Source: Guillardia theta CCMP2712 (Eukaryota; Cryptophyceae; Pyrenomonadales; Geminigeraceae). From it: 25,224 nt of DNA. The position numbers and the translations under genes are program-made. Below, in pieces: positions 10,775 to 19,933 of this stretch (position 1 is its first letter; each line of letters starts with the position of its first letter). The notes beneath the pieces are model-generated. The model ran no database searches, was not told where the DNA came from, and saw nothing but the letters and a program-made list of their open reading frames with translations. The DNA is taken from contig NW_005434473.1 of NCBI RefSeq assembly GCF_000315625.1, positions 47,267 through 72,490 of the forward strand, given 5' to 3'.

Positions 10775-12362
10775 CTAATCTGCTTTCTTGCTCTTCTTGG
10801 GCTTCGTCTGCGAGGCGCCAGCGCCTGACGACTTCTTGCCCGACCCTTGTGATCGTGACTTGCCCTGAACCGCCTTGTCGCTGCTGCCTCCACGGACCTG
10901 TTCAAATCAGGCAGTCAGAAGTGAACTCAGTCGAAGAAGGCGAGAGGAGAAAGTTGGTCGTGGGTATCACCAGCGAGATCAGTTGACTGGTGGCGGTTCC
11001 AGCCAAGAGGGCAGCGAGCTAGCAAGGTGTCAAAGGGAGACAACAAAGAAATCCTCCTCCTCCTCCTCCTCCTCCTCCTCCTCCTCCTCCTTGCTCCTAC
11101 CTGCCCTCCGAAGGTTCCCAGCACTACGAGGTGGAGGATGCTCCAGTCCCCTGTTGGAGCAGGAGGAGTCATGGAGAACGAAACGAGCATCCAGTTCAAG
11201 GGCAGCACTCAACCTGTAAGGATGGAACGGAGGAAGGCTGGGTTGGGATTACACCTGGTGCTCGTTAGCTGGACCACAGGAGCAGCGTTGGTGTCCTTAC
11301 ACAACTCCAGTCATGGCAGACGGCAGGAGGCGGATGGAAGCCTGAATGAAAGCAGCCCAGAACGGCACAGTGAAGCCCTACAGCCGACTAGTCAGCCCGG
11401 AGAGAGCTGGACAGGTGAGAACTAGTACCATGATGGGGTTGAAGACCCTCATGAGGTAGCTGAGAAGGAAGAAGTGGCGGGCCTGGTCAGCGAGGTGAGA
11501 AGACGCCGGGCACACTGTCCCGTTATCACCTCGTCGTAGACAAGGTGGACAGGATCGATGCAGCAGCCCTTCGACTTGCCGGTATCGCACGTCCCTGAAC
11601 CCGTTCCGTCAGTTCAGCGCACAACAGGGTCCACGCTCCACCCTGGATGGCGTCGTAGAAGCCGCACAGTGACATCTTGCAGGAGTTGGCCGTGTCACCA
11701 TACCCGCAGACCTGTCATCAAGCTCTCAGTGCTCTCAGGGTCGTAGTTGCCGTTCTTGTCACCTTGGGGGCACCAAGGGCGGGAATGATGTTCTTTTCCA
11801 CCCAATCCTTGCCCTGTACTTCCTTCAAGGCGTATGCGAGCAGCGGCGCTCCCTGTCAAGATCAGCCTGAGCGATGGGGAGCTTCACAGAAAAAAGCAAC
11901 TCCCGCACCATCAACATGACGATCAGCTTCGTCCATCGCTTTGAACCCATCCCTATGGATCAGGGTCAGAGGCATTACTTGGATTTGGGGAGATGAGGAA
12001 AACCTGTGTTCAAGGCAAGGCCGACGGGATTGAATGCATCTCCTCCCCAGAGCCCAACGTTGACAAACTGAGAGAGGAAAAGCAAGCTTCAATGGTCTTC
12101 TCTTCAATCCAGTCTCATCGTACCTGCACAACAAACCCGTACGCTATACCAAGACGCGCCATGTTCCAGTCGAGTCCGAACCCTTGCTGCTTTGCCAAAT
12201 CCACCGCCCAGGGCCTACAGGAGATTTTCAGGCTACTCCGCATCCTGCCAGGACGGTACACAGACGGTCCACGATACCAACCTTGAAAGGACCATGAGCA
12301 GGTGGAATGTACAAGGAACAATCCAGAACAGGTCCCAGATGGAGAAGGGTCCCCTAGGAACT
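10775..12362 (-). CDS. Unorthodox aquaporin (MIP family) with NPV/NPA motifs
   Basis: Membrane channel for water or small neutral solutes. Exons: 12362-12282, 12214-12124, 12067-12004, 11952-11909, 11852-11763, 11711-11601, 11482-11429, 11377-11301, 11254-11214, 11150-11101, 10897-10775; every junction is in phase and introns are 46-67 nt except 118 and 203. The N-terminal exon upstream of 12362 was not found. Visible: helix FSIWDLFWIVPC; helix LGIAYGFVVQ leading into the first pore motif GGDAFNPVGLALNTG (NPV, not NPA); helix WTKLIVMLMGAPLLAYAL; a Cys-containing loop; GFTVPFWAAFIQAS; the second pore motif NPNPAFLRSILTG (NPA); helix WSILHLVVLGTFGG; then a Lys/Ser-rich tail ending KKAD. The altered first motif resembles plant SIP and animal AQP11/12 proteins. 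KKAD fits the KKXX ER-retrieval signal. The 11600-11483 intron is the least certain junction. Confidence 0.82.
11051..11092. repeat. CTC triplet repeat in aquaporin intron
   Basis: A CTC run inside the last intron (11100-10898) of the aquaporin gene. It makes this the longest intron of the gene at 203 nt. Confidence 0.95.
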
Positions 12363-12740
12363 CTGATACCATGCACGTCAGTCGATGCATGCAGGAGAAC
12401 AATGAGACGCCAGAGTCGAGGACAATGCAGGATGAATGAATGCACGAGCGCCCCTCCGTGCCAGAGTTGCGATCACGAGGAATGCATGAGCGGGATGGGG
12501 GCTGAATGAAGCAGGGAGGGATTGAGGAGGGGGCGTTCGAAGTTGCACTAGTTTCTTGGTGGGTATAGTCAACAAGAAGCATGAAAGCGAGAAAGGAAGG
12601 TTTGCTAATGTCACCAACAGTGAGGTAAATAAGTTCGAAAGCACAAGGGCTGTGCACGAAGTAGGAAGGGTTCAAGCTTCAGGGCCCAAGGTTCGAGGAG
12701 ATCGAGGACAAGGAAGGGGACAAAGAGATGGAGATGATGA

Positions 12741-12786
12741 ATGCTGAGGAGGAGGAGAGGAGAGGAGAGGAGAGGAGAGGAGAGGA
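12741..12786. repeat. GGAGA pentanucleotide repeat
   Basis: Several perfect GGAGA units preceded by GAG triplets. The same unit recurs near 23550. Confidence 0.9.
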
Positions 12787-12864
12787 GCAAGGGTATCGGA
12801 TCACCGGACGAGCGGCGGACGTAAGGAGAACGAGAGCATGGCGGCCAATTGGAGGAAAACGGGA

Positions 12865-13165
12865 GGGGTAGGGGTCTTGAAGAAATGGGTAGGGTGGATC
12901 AAATACAGGGGTTCTCAGGAATGTAGGGGTAGTTTGAATATGGAAAAGTAGGGTAGGATGCATAAGATCGAGTACCCCAGACCCTAAATCTGATGATTAC
13001 CCCCTCTTTTACATGGTAAAAGTAGGGTAATGCGAAGTCCTCCCTGGGAATATAAGGGGTACTTGCTACAAAATAAGCTCTATGTGTCAAATTACGGTAG
13101 GGGTGGGAGGGAATGGGGGTACTGGTCAAAATTACGTAGTCGCTAGGATGGGTGGGTAGGGGTAG
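12865..13165 (+). repeat. G-rich tract with GGGGTA motifs
   Basis: The plus strand carries repeated GGGGTA/GGGTAGGG words, as at 1955-2555. It lies upstream of the minus-strand aquaporin gene. Confidence 0.65.
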
Positions 13166-13344
13166 GGGTGTAACGACAACAGGGAACACGCCTCAGCCAT
13201 CTTTGAATATTTTATGATCAATTGTCTCAGAAACTTTGAAATTACCAAAAACAATTTGAAAAGAGTTTCCAGTTGGGCCTCGCTCCCCCAATATTTTCCT
13301 GATTTCGTGAAATTATTTTCGAAATTCAACAATCCCCAATTACC

Positions 13345-13620
13345 CCCAGGTCACCGTTGATACCAATGACCCCCACCCCTGTCTAAAATTCACATTTTGT
13401 AGCGTTGTTCCATGGAATTAAGGTACCCCACCCCCAGTTTATCCTTGTTCTCGTATCTCCTTCTTTTTACCCCGAGGGGTCCTTCGCTCCCCAGTAAACT
13501 TGTCCCTCACATCTCCCGACAACCCCCTGTTTCTGGATACCACCCCACGTTTCCTCCTCGACTACCCCACCGTTTGCCTATAAGGTACCGTCCCCTTCAC
13601 ACCCCCACCCCTCCACATAT
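13345..13620 (+). repeat. C-rich tract with TACCCC/CACCCC motifs
   Basis: Reverse-complement composition of 12865-13165, separated from it by an AT-rich spacer. It lies upstream of the plus-strand MGRN1-like gene. Confidence 0.65.
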
Positions 13621-13959
13621 CCCCAGCGCTATCTCCTGCTATGCCAGCGGCTGCGGCAATACAGAGAGGACGAGGAGGGGAGGGGGGCTTGAACCATGAA
13701 GAATGTCGAATCATCATCGCCATGCTCATGACGCTTCCATCCATTCTCTGCTCCTGTCTCCTGCTCTTGTGCTGTTGATCAATGCTCCATGCTCCACTGC
13801 TTCCCCGCCATCGTGAACTCATACACTGATGTTCTTGTGATATATGCACTCACTTTCCTGCCGCCTTGCAACAAGGCATTTGTTCATATTTCTATTGTGT
13901 ACGTTCTTATCTTGTGTCATTTTTGCCATGTTCACAGTGACGAACGTCACAGAAACACA

Positions 13960-14100
13960 CACACGCATTGTATTTGATGTGAAGCTAGATAAATTTCCCT
14001 TGTTCCTATTGATCTCCTGTCTTTCATCCTGGTTCATAGAGCCTCAAGGATAGTGTGTTGGAAACTTACCATGTCTCTGTCAAACAACATGTTCTCGTCT
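13960..14100 (-). CDS. Candidate exon pair of an unrecognised minus-strand gene
   Basis: A possible exon at 14100-14070 reads DENMLFDRDM between a CTTTCAG acceptor and a strong GTAAGT donor. The intron 14069-14017 is 53 nt, the usual size here. It continues in phase into an exon beginning EINRNKGNLSSFTSNTM. Further exons in either direction could not be chained, and no family is recognised. It lies in the presumed promoter region of the MGRN1-like gene. It may be chance splice consensus, an antisense transcript or part of a small gene. Confidence 0.25.
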
Positions 14101-14430
14101 CTGAAAGGCAGCGCGCGAGCAGATAGTACTCTCAGAAGTGTTCTCCACCGTAAATAGGATACAACGACACGATTGCTTTGTAGTTTTGTGTATTGAGAAA
14201 AACTGCCAGCGGAACGCTCGATAATCATGCATATTGTTCATGTGTCGATTTAATGCTTGATGTACCCGCCATTGACACGGCTCTCGAGTGTGTATCTCTT
14301 TTAATTCACCATTTTTGTTCTATGTATTCCGATTCCACTGCCACACATTCTGCTGAGATTTGCTCTGGCTCACCCCTGGTTCTGTACAGACCGTCCGATC
14401 CTCCTTGCCTTGTAATAGCTGAAACCAACT

Positions 14431-16708
14431 ATGGGAACAAACTCTAGCAGGTTGTATGGATGTGCTGACCCACTCGAGTTAGAGGAGGACGCTTTCTCCT
14501 GACTCCCTGCGCGCAGGCCTGGTGAAGGGGGAGGCAACCAGGGTGGACAGGGTGCTGGTGATACAGGTAGGTTGGTGTAGAGAGCATGCTGAGGATGGTA
14601 AGAGGGAAGGTACACTGATCGCTGTTTGGTGGGCAGGCATGGCAGGCAATCCCAGTCAGATGGGGTAAGTCGTTGAGGACTTGTTGTTTGCTTCGCTGAC
14701 TCAGAGGTTGAAGGTACGGGGGGACGAGGTTTGCTGGAGGCAGCACAGGTACAGGAGGAGGTGGAGGAGGAGTTGGTGGTGCTTGTGGAGGAACAAGAGG
14801 AGGAGGGTTGGATCTACAGGAATATGGGAATTCACTTGCTCTCAAAGGACTTTTTGCTCCGAGGCCTGATGGAAGCCTTTTTGTGCCGAATTCTCAAAGA
14901 CAAGTGAGGAACTATGCATGGTGCTGACGCCGTTGGGTCACAAGCACACGGCAGGTCCCACCTGCTCCTCAACTACAACTCACGGAAACCATTCGCAACG
15001 ATGTAAACCTCAAAAAGCAGACGCTGAAGCTGAACAAGGTCAAGCTCCTAAGGGCAAGCGAACCATCATGGACCTGATCCCATCTGCAGTGTGCCAACTC
15101 GCCCAACACCTACTGCCTGGAATTCCTCTTTGATGCTGCTGCAGACTGCACAGTTTCCATCTGGTGAGAAGGGCCCCATTGAGGAGTATCTGCGACTGAA
15201 TGCTCTTTGCGATCAGGTTCCTTGCAGAGGAACAGGTCGACAGCGCTAACAACACCATCAAGTTTGAAACTTCCTACGAAGTGAGTGGAACCTTGTCCTG
15301 CCCTCTGACCTTGCAAGCTCAAACTCACACGGCGGCAGATTCAGCCAAAGACCGTCAAGTTCAAAGCTGCCCTCGGGCAACACTTCACTCAGCCTGAGAA
15401 CGAGGTTCGATTAGAGGGATGCGAAGTTGTGATGTTGTTGCTGATCTTGGCTGTTCCTCTCTCCTCCAATTCCTACCCATCCTTTCAGGGGTTCAATGTC
15501 TCGTTAGTTCAGAACCGTGGACAAATGTACTATCATCATGGATCGCAGGTACTTGATGCGTGTAATGTGGAGTATGAAGGGTTGAACTTGTTCTTGCACC
15601 AGCATTTCCCCATTGTCATCATGTTGCAAACTTGCGATGAGAACGCGCACCGTGTGCAATCACAGAGCACGTTTGCAACATTCAAGGTAGGAGAGAGACA
15701 GGAATCTTGTTGACTCTGATTCTGGCTCAGTCGAACGCCGATGGGTCTCTTTCGGTAGCCGTTATCAAGCAGAAGATTCAAGTGTGGACAAGTTGTTTGA
15801 GTGATGGATGAGTGAGATGATGGGTTGTGATAGGTCAAGGGCAACGCTTATGAGCTACAGGAAATCTACGGCATTGAACAGGTGACTTGTGATGTTTGTT
15901 CTGGCTGCCTCGTTCCATCAAGCTCCCACTTCTTGCATCGTAGATTCGAGCAATTCCTTGTTTCTTCGGCTTGGCTTGTCTTGAGAATTCTCGTTTCTTC
16001 ATCTTGATCTTCAACTCCTCTTGAGCTACTTGTCGCTTCAAACTTCTCTTCATCTTCCACTGTCTTGCGATCTGTCTCGCAGTCACACTTAGCTTCAAAA
16101 CCTGAATCCAATCACATCATACGCTTCATCCTCTGCTTTCTCCATTACTGTTTCTACCTCACCTTTGCATGTCAACTGATAGCATGATGCGCTACAGAAC
16201 GACGCTGAGAACTCCAAGGAGTGTGTTATTTGCATGTCGGCGCCAAAGGACACTACAGTCTTGCCTTGCAGACACATGTGCATGTGCAGGTAAAGTTTGA
16301 CCGCTGGCCGTTGCAAGTCACGTGTCATGTTGTCAACTCCTTGCGGCGCAAGCGAGTCATCCTCTCTCGTCCACGGCAGATTGTCCCATGATGTTTGATG
16401 TCAACCTGAATGTTTCTTGACGTGTTGATCAAGATCGCGCGATCATTCCGCTGATGTGTTGTTACTTGCTGTTGCGTTGTTCACTTCGAACTGCTTTCTG
16501 ACGCAACTTCACCTGCAGCGATTGCGCGAAAGTTTTGAGATACCAGACCAACAAGGTGGCGATCTTGCTTTGTCCTCGATTTCAACTTTCACAGCCTTGA
16601 AACTCTCCGACGGTGGAGAACTGACGAGTTTTGCCTTTTCAGTGCCCTATTTGCAGATGTTCAGTAGAGTCGCTCTTGCAGATCAAGGTCTGTGCAAGTG
16701 ATGATTGA
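14431..16708 (+). CDS. MGRN1/RNF157/LOG2-family RING E3 ubiquitin ligase
   Basis: Transfers ubiquitin from an E2 to membrane-associated substrates. Fifteen exons, all in phase: 14431-14450, 14517-14566, 14637-14664, 14714-14903, 14955-15038, 15090-15163, 15217-15280, 15339-15404, 15489-15548, 15603-15686, 15731-15781, 15834-15881, 16198-16289 (or from 16183, adding five residues), 16519-16555, 16643-16708; about 337 residues. The protein begins MGTNSS, an N-myristoylation signal typical of plant LOG2-type members. A Gly-rich region of about 65 residues follows. The family domain has [58 protein letters not shown] and LQEIYGIEQ. The RING (about 282-321) keeps all ligands: [20 protein letters not shown], and ends [13 protein letters not shown]. 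Most introns are 44-70 nt; the 15882-16197 intron is longest and could hide a small linker exon. Substrates unknown. Confidence 0.92.
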
Positions 16709-17414
16709 GTTGTTGCTTGTCGGGATAAAACTGACTTTGACTGTCCTTGATTTCATGTTGTCCTGACCGCAGTGCATGACGAGTTGTTTTGATGCGTGTT
16801 GTCTTGTTTTTGACCATGGTTGAGGAGTATGAGTTTTTTTGCCATTTTTATTGTTTTATGTGTATTCATGCCAACTTCTCAACAAATGCAACAAGAAACC
16901 CAATACATAAGATGTTTCACATGGTGTGAATGTTTCTTTGACGCATGATACTTATTTTTCTGTATGTTGGGCAATATGTTATCAATTGCCCTGTGTGTGC
17001 ATGACGTGATGTATATTGTCTAGATACATTCACACGTCATGACATGACATGCATGTTCTGTTGTTGTGAATTCGAGATGACAAGATGTATCAGGTCAACT
17101 CGTCGGGAGAAACTGCTCCTGTTGGCAACTCTTGAATGTGATTGGGAAAATCTTTAAGAGTTTTCACAATGATTGTTTCGAAGTTGCGCTGCTCGAAGCA
17201 AGTTTAAGTAACAAGATAGGTAGAAATCTGCGCTCAACAGAAAAAGTATGAGACTAAGGACGGCGGGAGAGAGAGAGAGGAGGGAAGAGATTTTGTTCTT
17301 TATGATGAAACGAGAGAAAAACGTGTTGTGTTGTGACGTGCTGATTTCAAAGAGACCTTGAGCACATGTACAACTCAGCAGAGTGTACAAGTGAAAATCA
17401 TGAAATTTCTTACA
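16709..17414. other. Convergent intergenic region with imperfect hairpin
   Basis: Between the stop codons of the MGRN1-like gene (plus) and the Cms1 domain (minus). The sequence is TG-rich. An imperfect inverted repeat (GCATGACGTGATGTAT near 16999 against ATACATTCACACGTCATG near 17023-17042) flanks a short loop. It could be a 3' end structure. No exon recognised. Confidence 0.45.
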
Positions 17415-18144
17415 TCAGAAGAAACCAACCTTGACGTTCCCAGAGGAGGTGACTGATTTCAATCTTCCTGGAAAGCTCATGTCAACGTTCTGACCGATGC
17501 ATATTGAAGTGTTGGTGACCAAAGTACAACTTGAAGAGGTCGGATCGAGTTTCAGCCATGCTCGTCAGACTCCTGGCCTTGCTGTCTACCCACATGTCGA
17601 CCAGGACGTACTGGGAGGAGAGTAAGAAGAAGAGAAGTGAAGGAGAGGAGAAGTGAAGGAGAGGAGAAGAGGAGGGAGGAGCAAGTGAGTCGGATGAGAT
17701 GACGATGATGATTGCGAAGACGATGGAGGGAAGGATAGAGGAGGAGGAGGAGGAGGAGGAGGAGGAGGAGGAGGAGGAGGAGGAGGAGGAGGAGGAGGAG
17801 GAGTAGCTCTACCTTGAGGTTGTGCAGGTCGAAGGCTCCCATCTCAGCGAGACGACAAAACTTTCCTGGAGTACCTGAGGACAGAGAGTGAAGGAACGAG
17901 AGGAGAGGGAACACAGGACAGGGCAGGGCAGGGCAGGACAGGACAGGACAGGACAGGACAGGACAGGACAGGACAGGACATGACAGGACAGGACAGGGAG
18001 GAGGGGCGGAAGGGTGTTCGAACACGTGAGCATAATCTTTGGTAATACCAAACAAGGAGGAAGAGGAAATGGAAAAGCAGGAGAAGGAAGAAGGGGAGGA
18101 GGTGGTGGTGGAAACGAGGAGGAGGAGGAGGAGGAGGAGGAGGA

Positions 18145-18231
<87 letters not shown>

Positions 18232-18523
18232 CGCAACATCAACTCACCCACGAAGATCCTTGAGTCGATCAAAGACCTCTGGAGGCGATGTTGAAGCATC
18301 TGAGGCTTGAGAAGGAAGAGCCTGGCAACGGGGCACTCGCCGTCAAACTCGGAGATGGCGTCTGAGATGATCTTGCAGCGCTCTGTAGAGATACAGAGGA
18401 TGAGGAGGACTGGGGCAGCGCGGTTGGAGATGTATCTTTGCCCTCGCGTGATACTGATGTTGAAGGATGTGATTTCAGGGATCAGATCTGGTCTTTCTTT
18501 CTTGTAGAGCTTGTCGAGTAACA
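17415..18523 (-). CDS. Cms1-family ribosome biogenesis protein/domain
   Basis: Cms1 proteins are helicase-like nucleolar factors associated with 90S pre-ribosomes and small-subunit assembly. Exons: 18523-18248, 17874-17813, 17610-17520, 17467-17415, all in phase; about 160 residues. Visible: LLDKLYKKERPDLIPE, APVLLILCISTERCKIISDA, VARLFLLK, IFVGTPGKFCRLAEMGAFDL, HNLKYVLVDMWVD, then RSDLFKLYFGRLKSV and a final GNVKVGFF. The VGTPG-R-like motif, the degenerate DEAD position (LVDMW) and the short C-terminal tail ending in a hydrophobic GFF match Cms1 rather than an active DEAD-box helicase. The start is unresolved. An acidic open frame with several Met codons runs from 18731 straight into this exon and could be the native N-terminus. 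Alternatively a 217-nt intron (18740-18524) joins it in phase to the PDZ exon upstream. Two introns carry triplet or pentanucleotide repeats. Confidence 0.8.
17741..17802. repeat. GGA triplet repeat in Cms1 intron
   Basis: A pure GGA run on the plus strand within the intron 17812-17611, immediately inside the donor site. Confidence 0.95.
17910..17998. repeat. GGACA/GGGCA pentanucleotide repeat in Cms1 intron
   Basis: A short GGGCA block followed by about a dozen GGACA units within intron 18247-17875. The same array type recurs at about 23593-23660. Confidence 0.95.
18116..18229. repeat. GGA then GCA triplet repeats in Cms1 intron
   Basis: A GGA run (about 18116-18148) passes directly into about 27 GCA units (to 18229) in the same intron as the GGACA array. 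It is followed on the minus strand by the donor site of the preceding exon. Confidence 0.95.
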
Positions 18524-18740
18524 CTGCGAAATTGTCATCATCTTCACCAGCACCATCGTCCTCTTCCATGTTGTTATTCATCATCGTCATCTCCTCCTCC
18601 TGCCCCTCCGCGCGCTCCTCCTCTCCTCCTCGTCTCCTCCTCCTCCTCCTCCCTCCATCGTCCTCCTCGTCCTCGTCCTTCTCCTCGTCGTCTTCCACAA
18701 TCATGTCTATCATCTCCATCGTCATCATCATAGCACTTAC

Positions 18741-19346
18741 TTAAACTCAACGGGGGTCTGACAATTGTCAGGGTCACATTCGTTCCAGCTTCTCCACATA
18801 TCATGTTTGCAACGTCGGCAATGCGATCTTTGATCGGACCCGAAGCTATCACCTTGTAATCTCATCTCATTGCAAGTTCACAATGTTCGAATCATCATCA
18901 CAAACCTTCTTCAAAGACTTTCCGTCAACAGAGATGATGTAATCTTGCTCTTTCAACCCGCAGATGTCCGCTGTCAAGATGGAAAAGTGAGATGCTTGCA
19001 TGGTTGTGGAGCAAACAAACGATCTTCTCATCAGAGATACAAGAACTCCTCAACAACCCATCTCATGTCCAATAAGAACATGTTCCGCAATACACTTGTA
19101 CAGCTCAATCAGTGCAAGAGTGTACATGCCTGGGCCTTTTGTCAAAGATTGTTTGATGAGAACGATCCTCCTGTCAGGATGAACAACATCTGGGCGATCT
19201 ATGTCCAGCTCAACACCAATGCCGCAGTTGTAGAGATCCGGGAGAAGTGCGTTGGAGTCTCTGGGATGGGTGTTAGAAAATGTGGGAAGAGAAGGTAAGG
19301 TGAGGTCACATGCTCTATCATCTATCATCATCATCTCCATCATCAA

Positions 19347-19386
<40 letters not shown>

Positions 19387-19426
19387 GTCTCCATCGTCAT
19401 CATCACCATCATCTCCATCATCGTCC

Positions 19427-19464
<38 letters not shown>

Positions 19465-19897
19465 TCCATCATCTTCATCATCTCCATCATCCATTCCCCA
19501 TTCCACATTATCTTTCTTACTTCTGACAAAGTTGAACCTTCCAATTAGGACACAGCTCTTTGATGTAACTCGCAAGCGCGTTTGCGCGATCCCTCTTGAA
19601 GCTGCTGGTGCTGTTGACATACGATGAATACGGCTCAACGAACTGATCCTCATGGATGTCTTGGGCAAGGAAAGTATCTCGTGAGTCCTCGATTGCATTC
19701 TAATAGGGAGAAAAGTCAGACAAGTCGAACAAACACACGAACAACAAGCGGAGCAGCAGCAGCAGCCCTACCACCACCAGCGCCATCAGCAGGAAGATGA
19801 TGGAGATCAGGGAGGAGGAGGAGGAGGAGGAGAAGGAGGAGGAGGAGGAGAAGGAGGAGGAGGAGGAGGAGGAGGAGGAGGAGGAGGAGGAGGAGGA

Positions 19898-19933
<36 letters not shown>

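Larger units (their letters stand above)
12363..14430. other. Divergent intergenic region between aquaporin and MGRN1-like genes
   Basis: Should contain the first aquaporin exon, somewhere between 12363 and 12750, not identified. 12741-12786 is a GGAGA repeat. 12865-13165 is G-rich with GGGGTA words on the plus strand. 13170-13340 is AT-rich. 13345-13620 is C-rich with CACCCC and TACCCC words. A pair of candidate minus-strand exons lies at 14100-13960. Promoters for the flanking genes are expected here but no core element was assigned. Confidence 0.5.

Noticed and set aside
11429-11482. FNPIM considered as the second NPA motif of the aquaporin
   Set aside because: A later exon (11254-11214) encodes a true NPA in the right context (NPNPAFLRSILTG), followed by the last helix.
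16345-16430. An exon reading CCQLLAAQ...CPMM as the second half of the RING
   Set aside because: It needs a 28-nt intron and lacks the last zinc-binding Cys; the exons at 16519 and 16643 supply [13 protein letters not shown] and CPICR exactly.
17154-17390. 78-codon minus-strand open frame after the Cms1 stop codon
   Set aside because: Low-complexity Leu/Ser-rich sequence in the 3' intergenic region, with no splice link or family resemblance.
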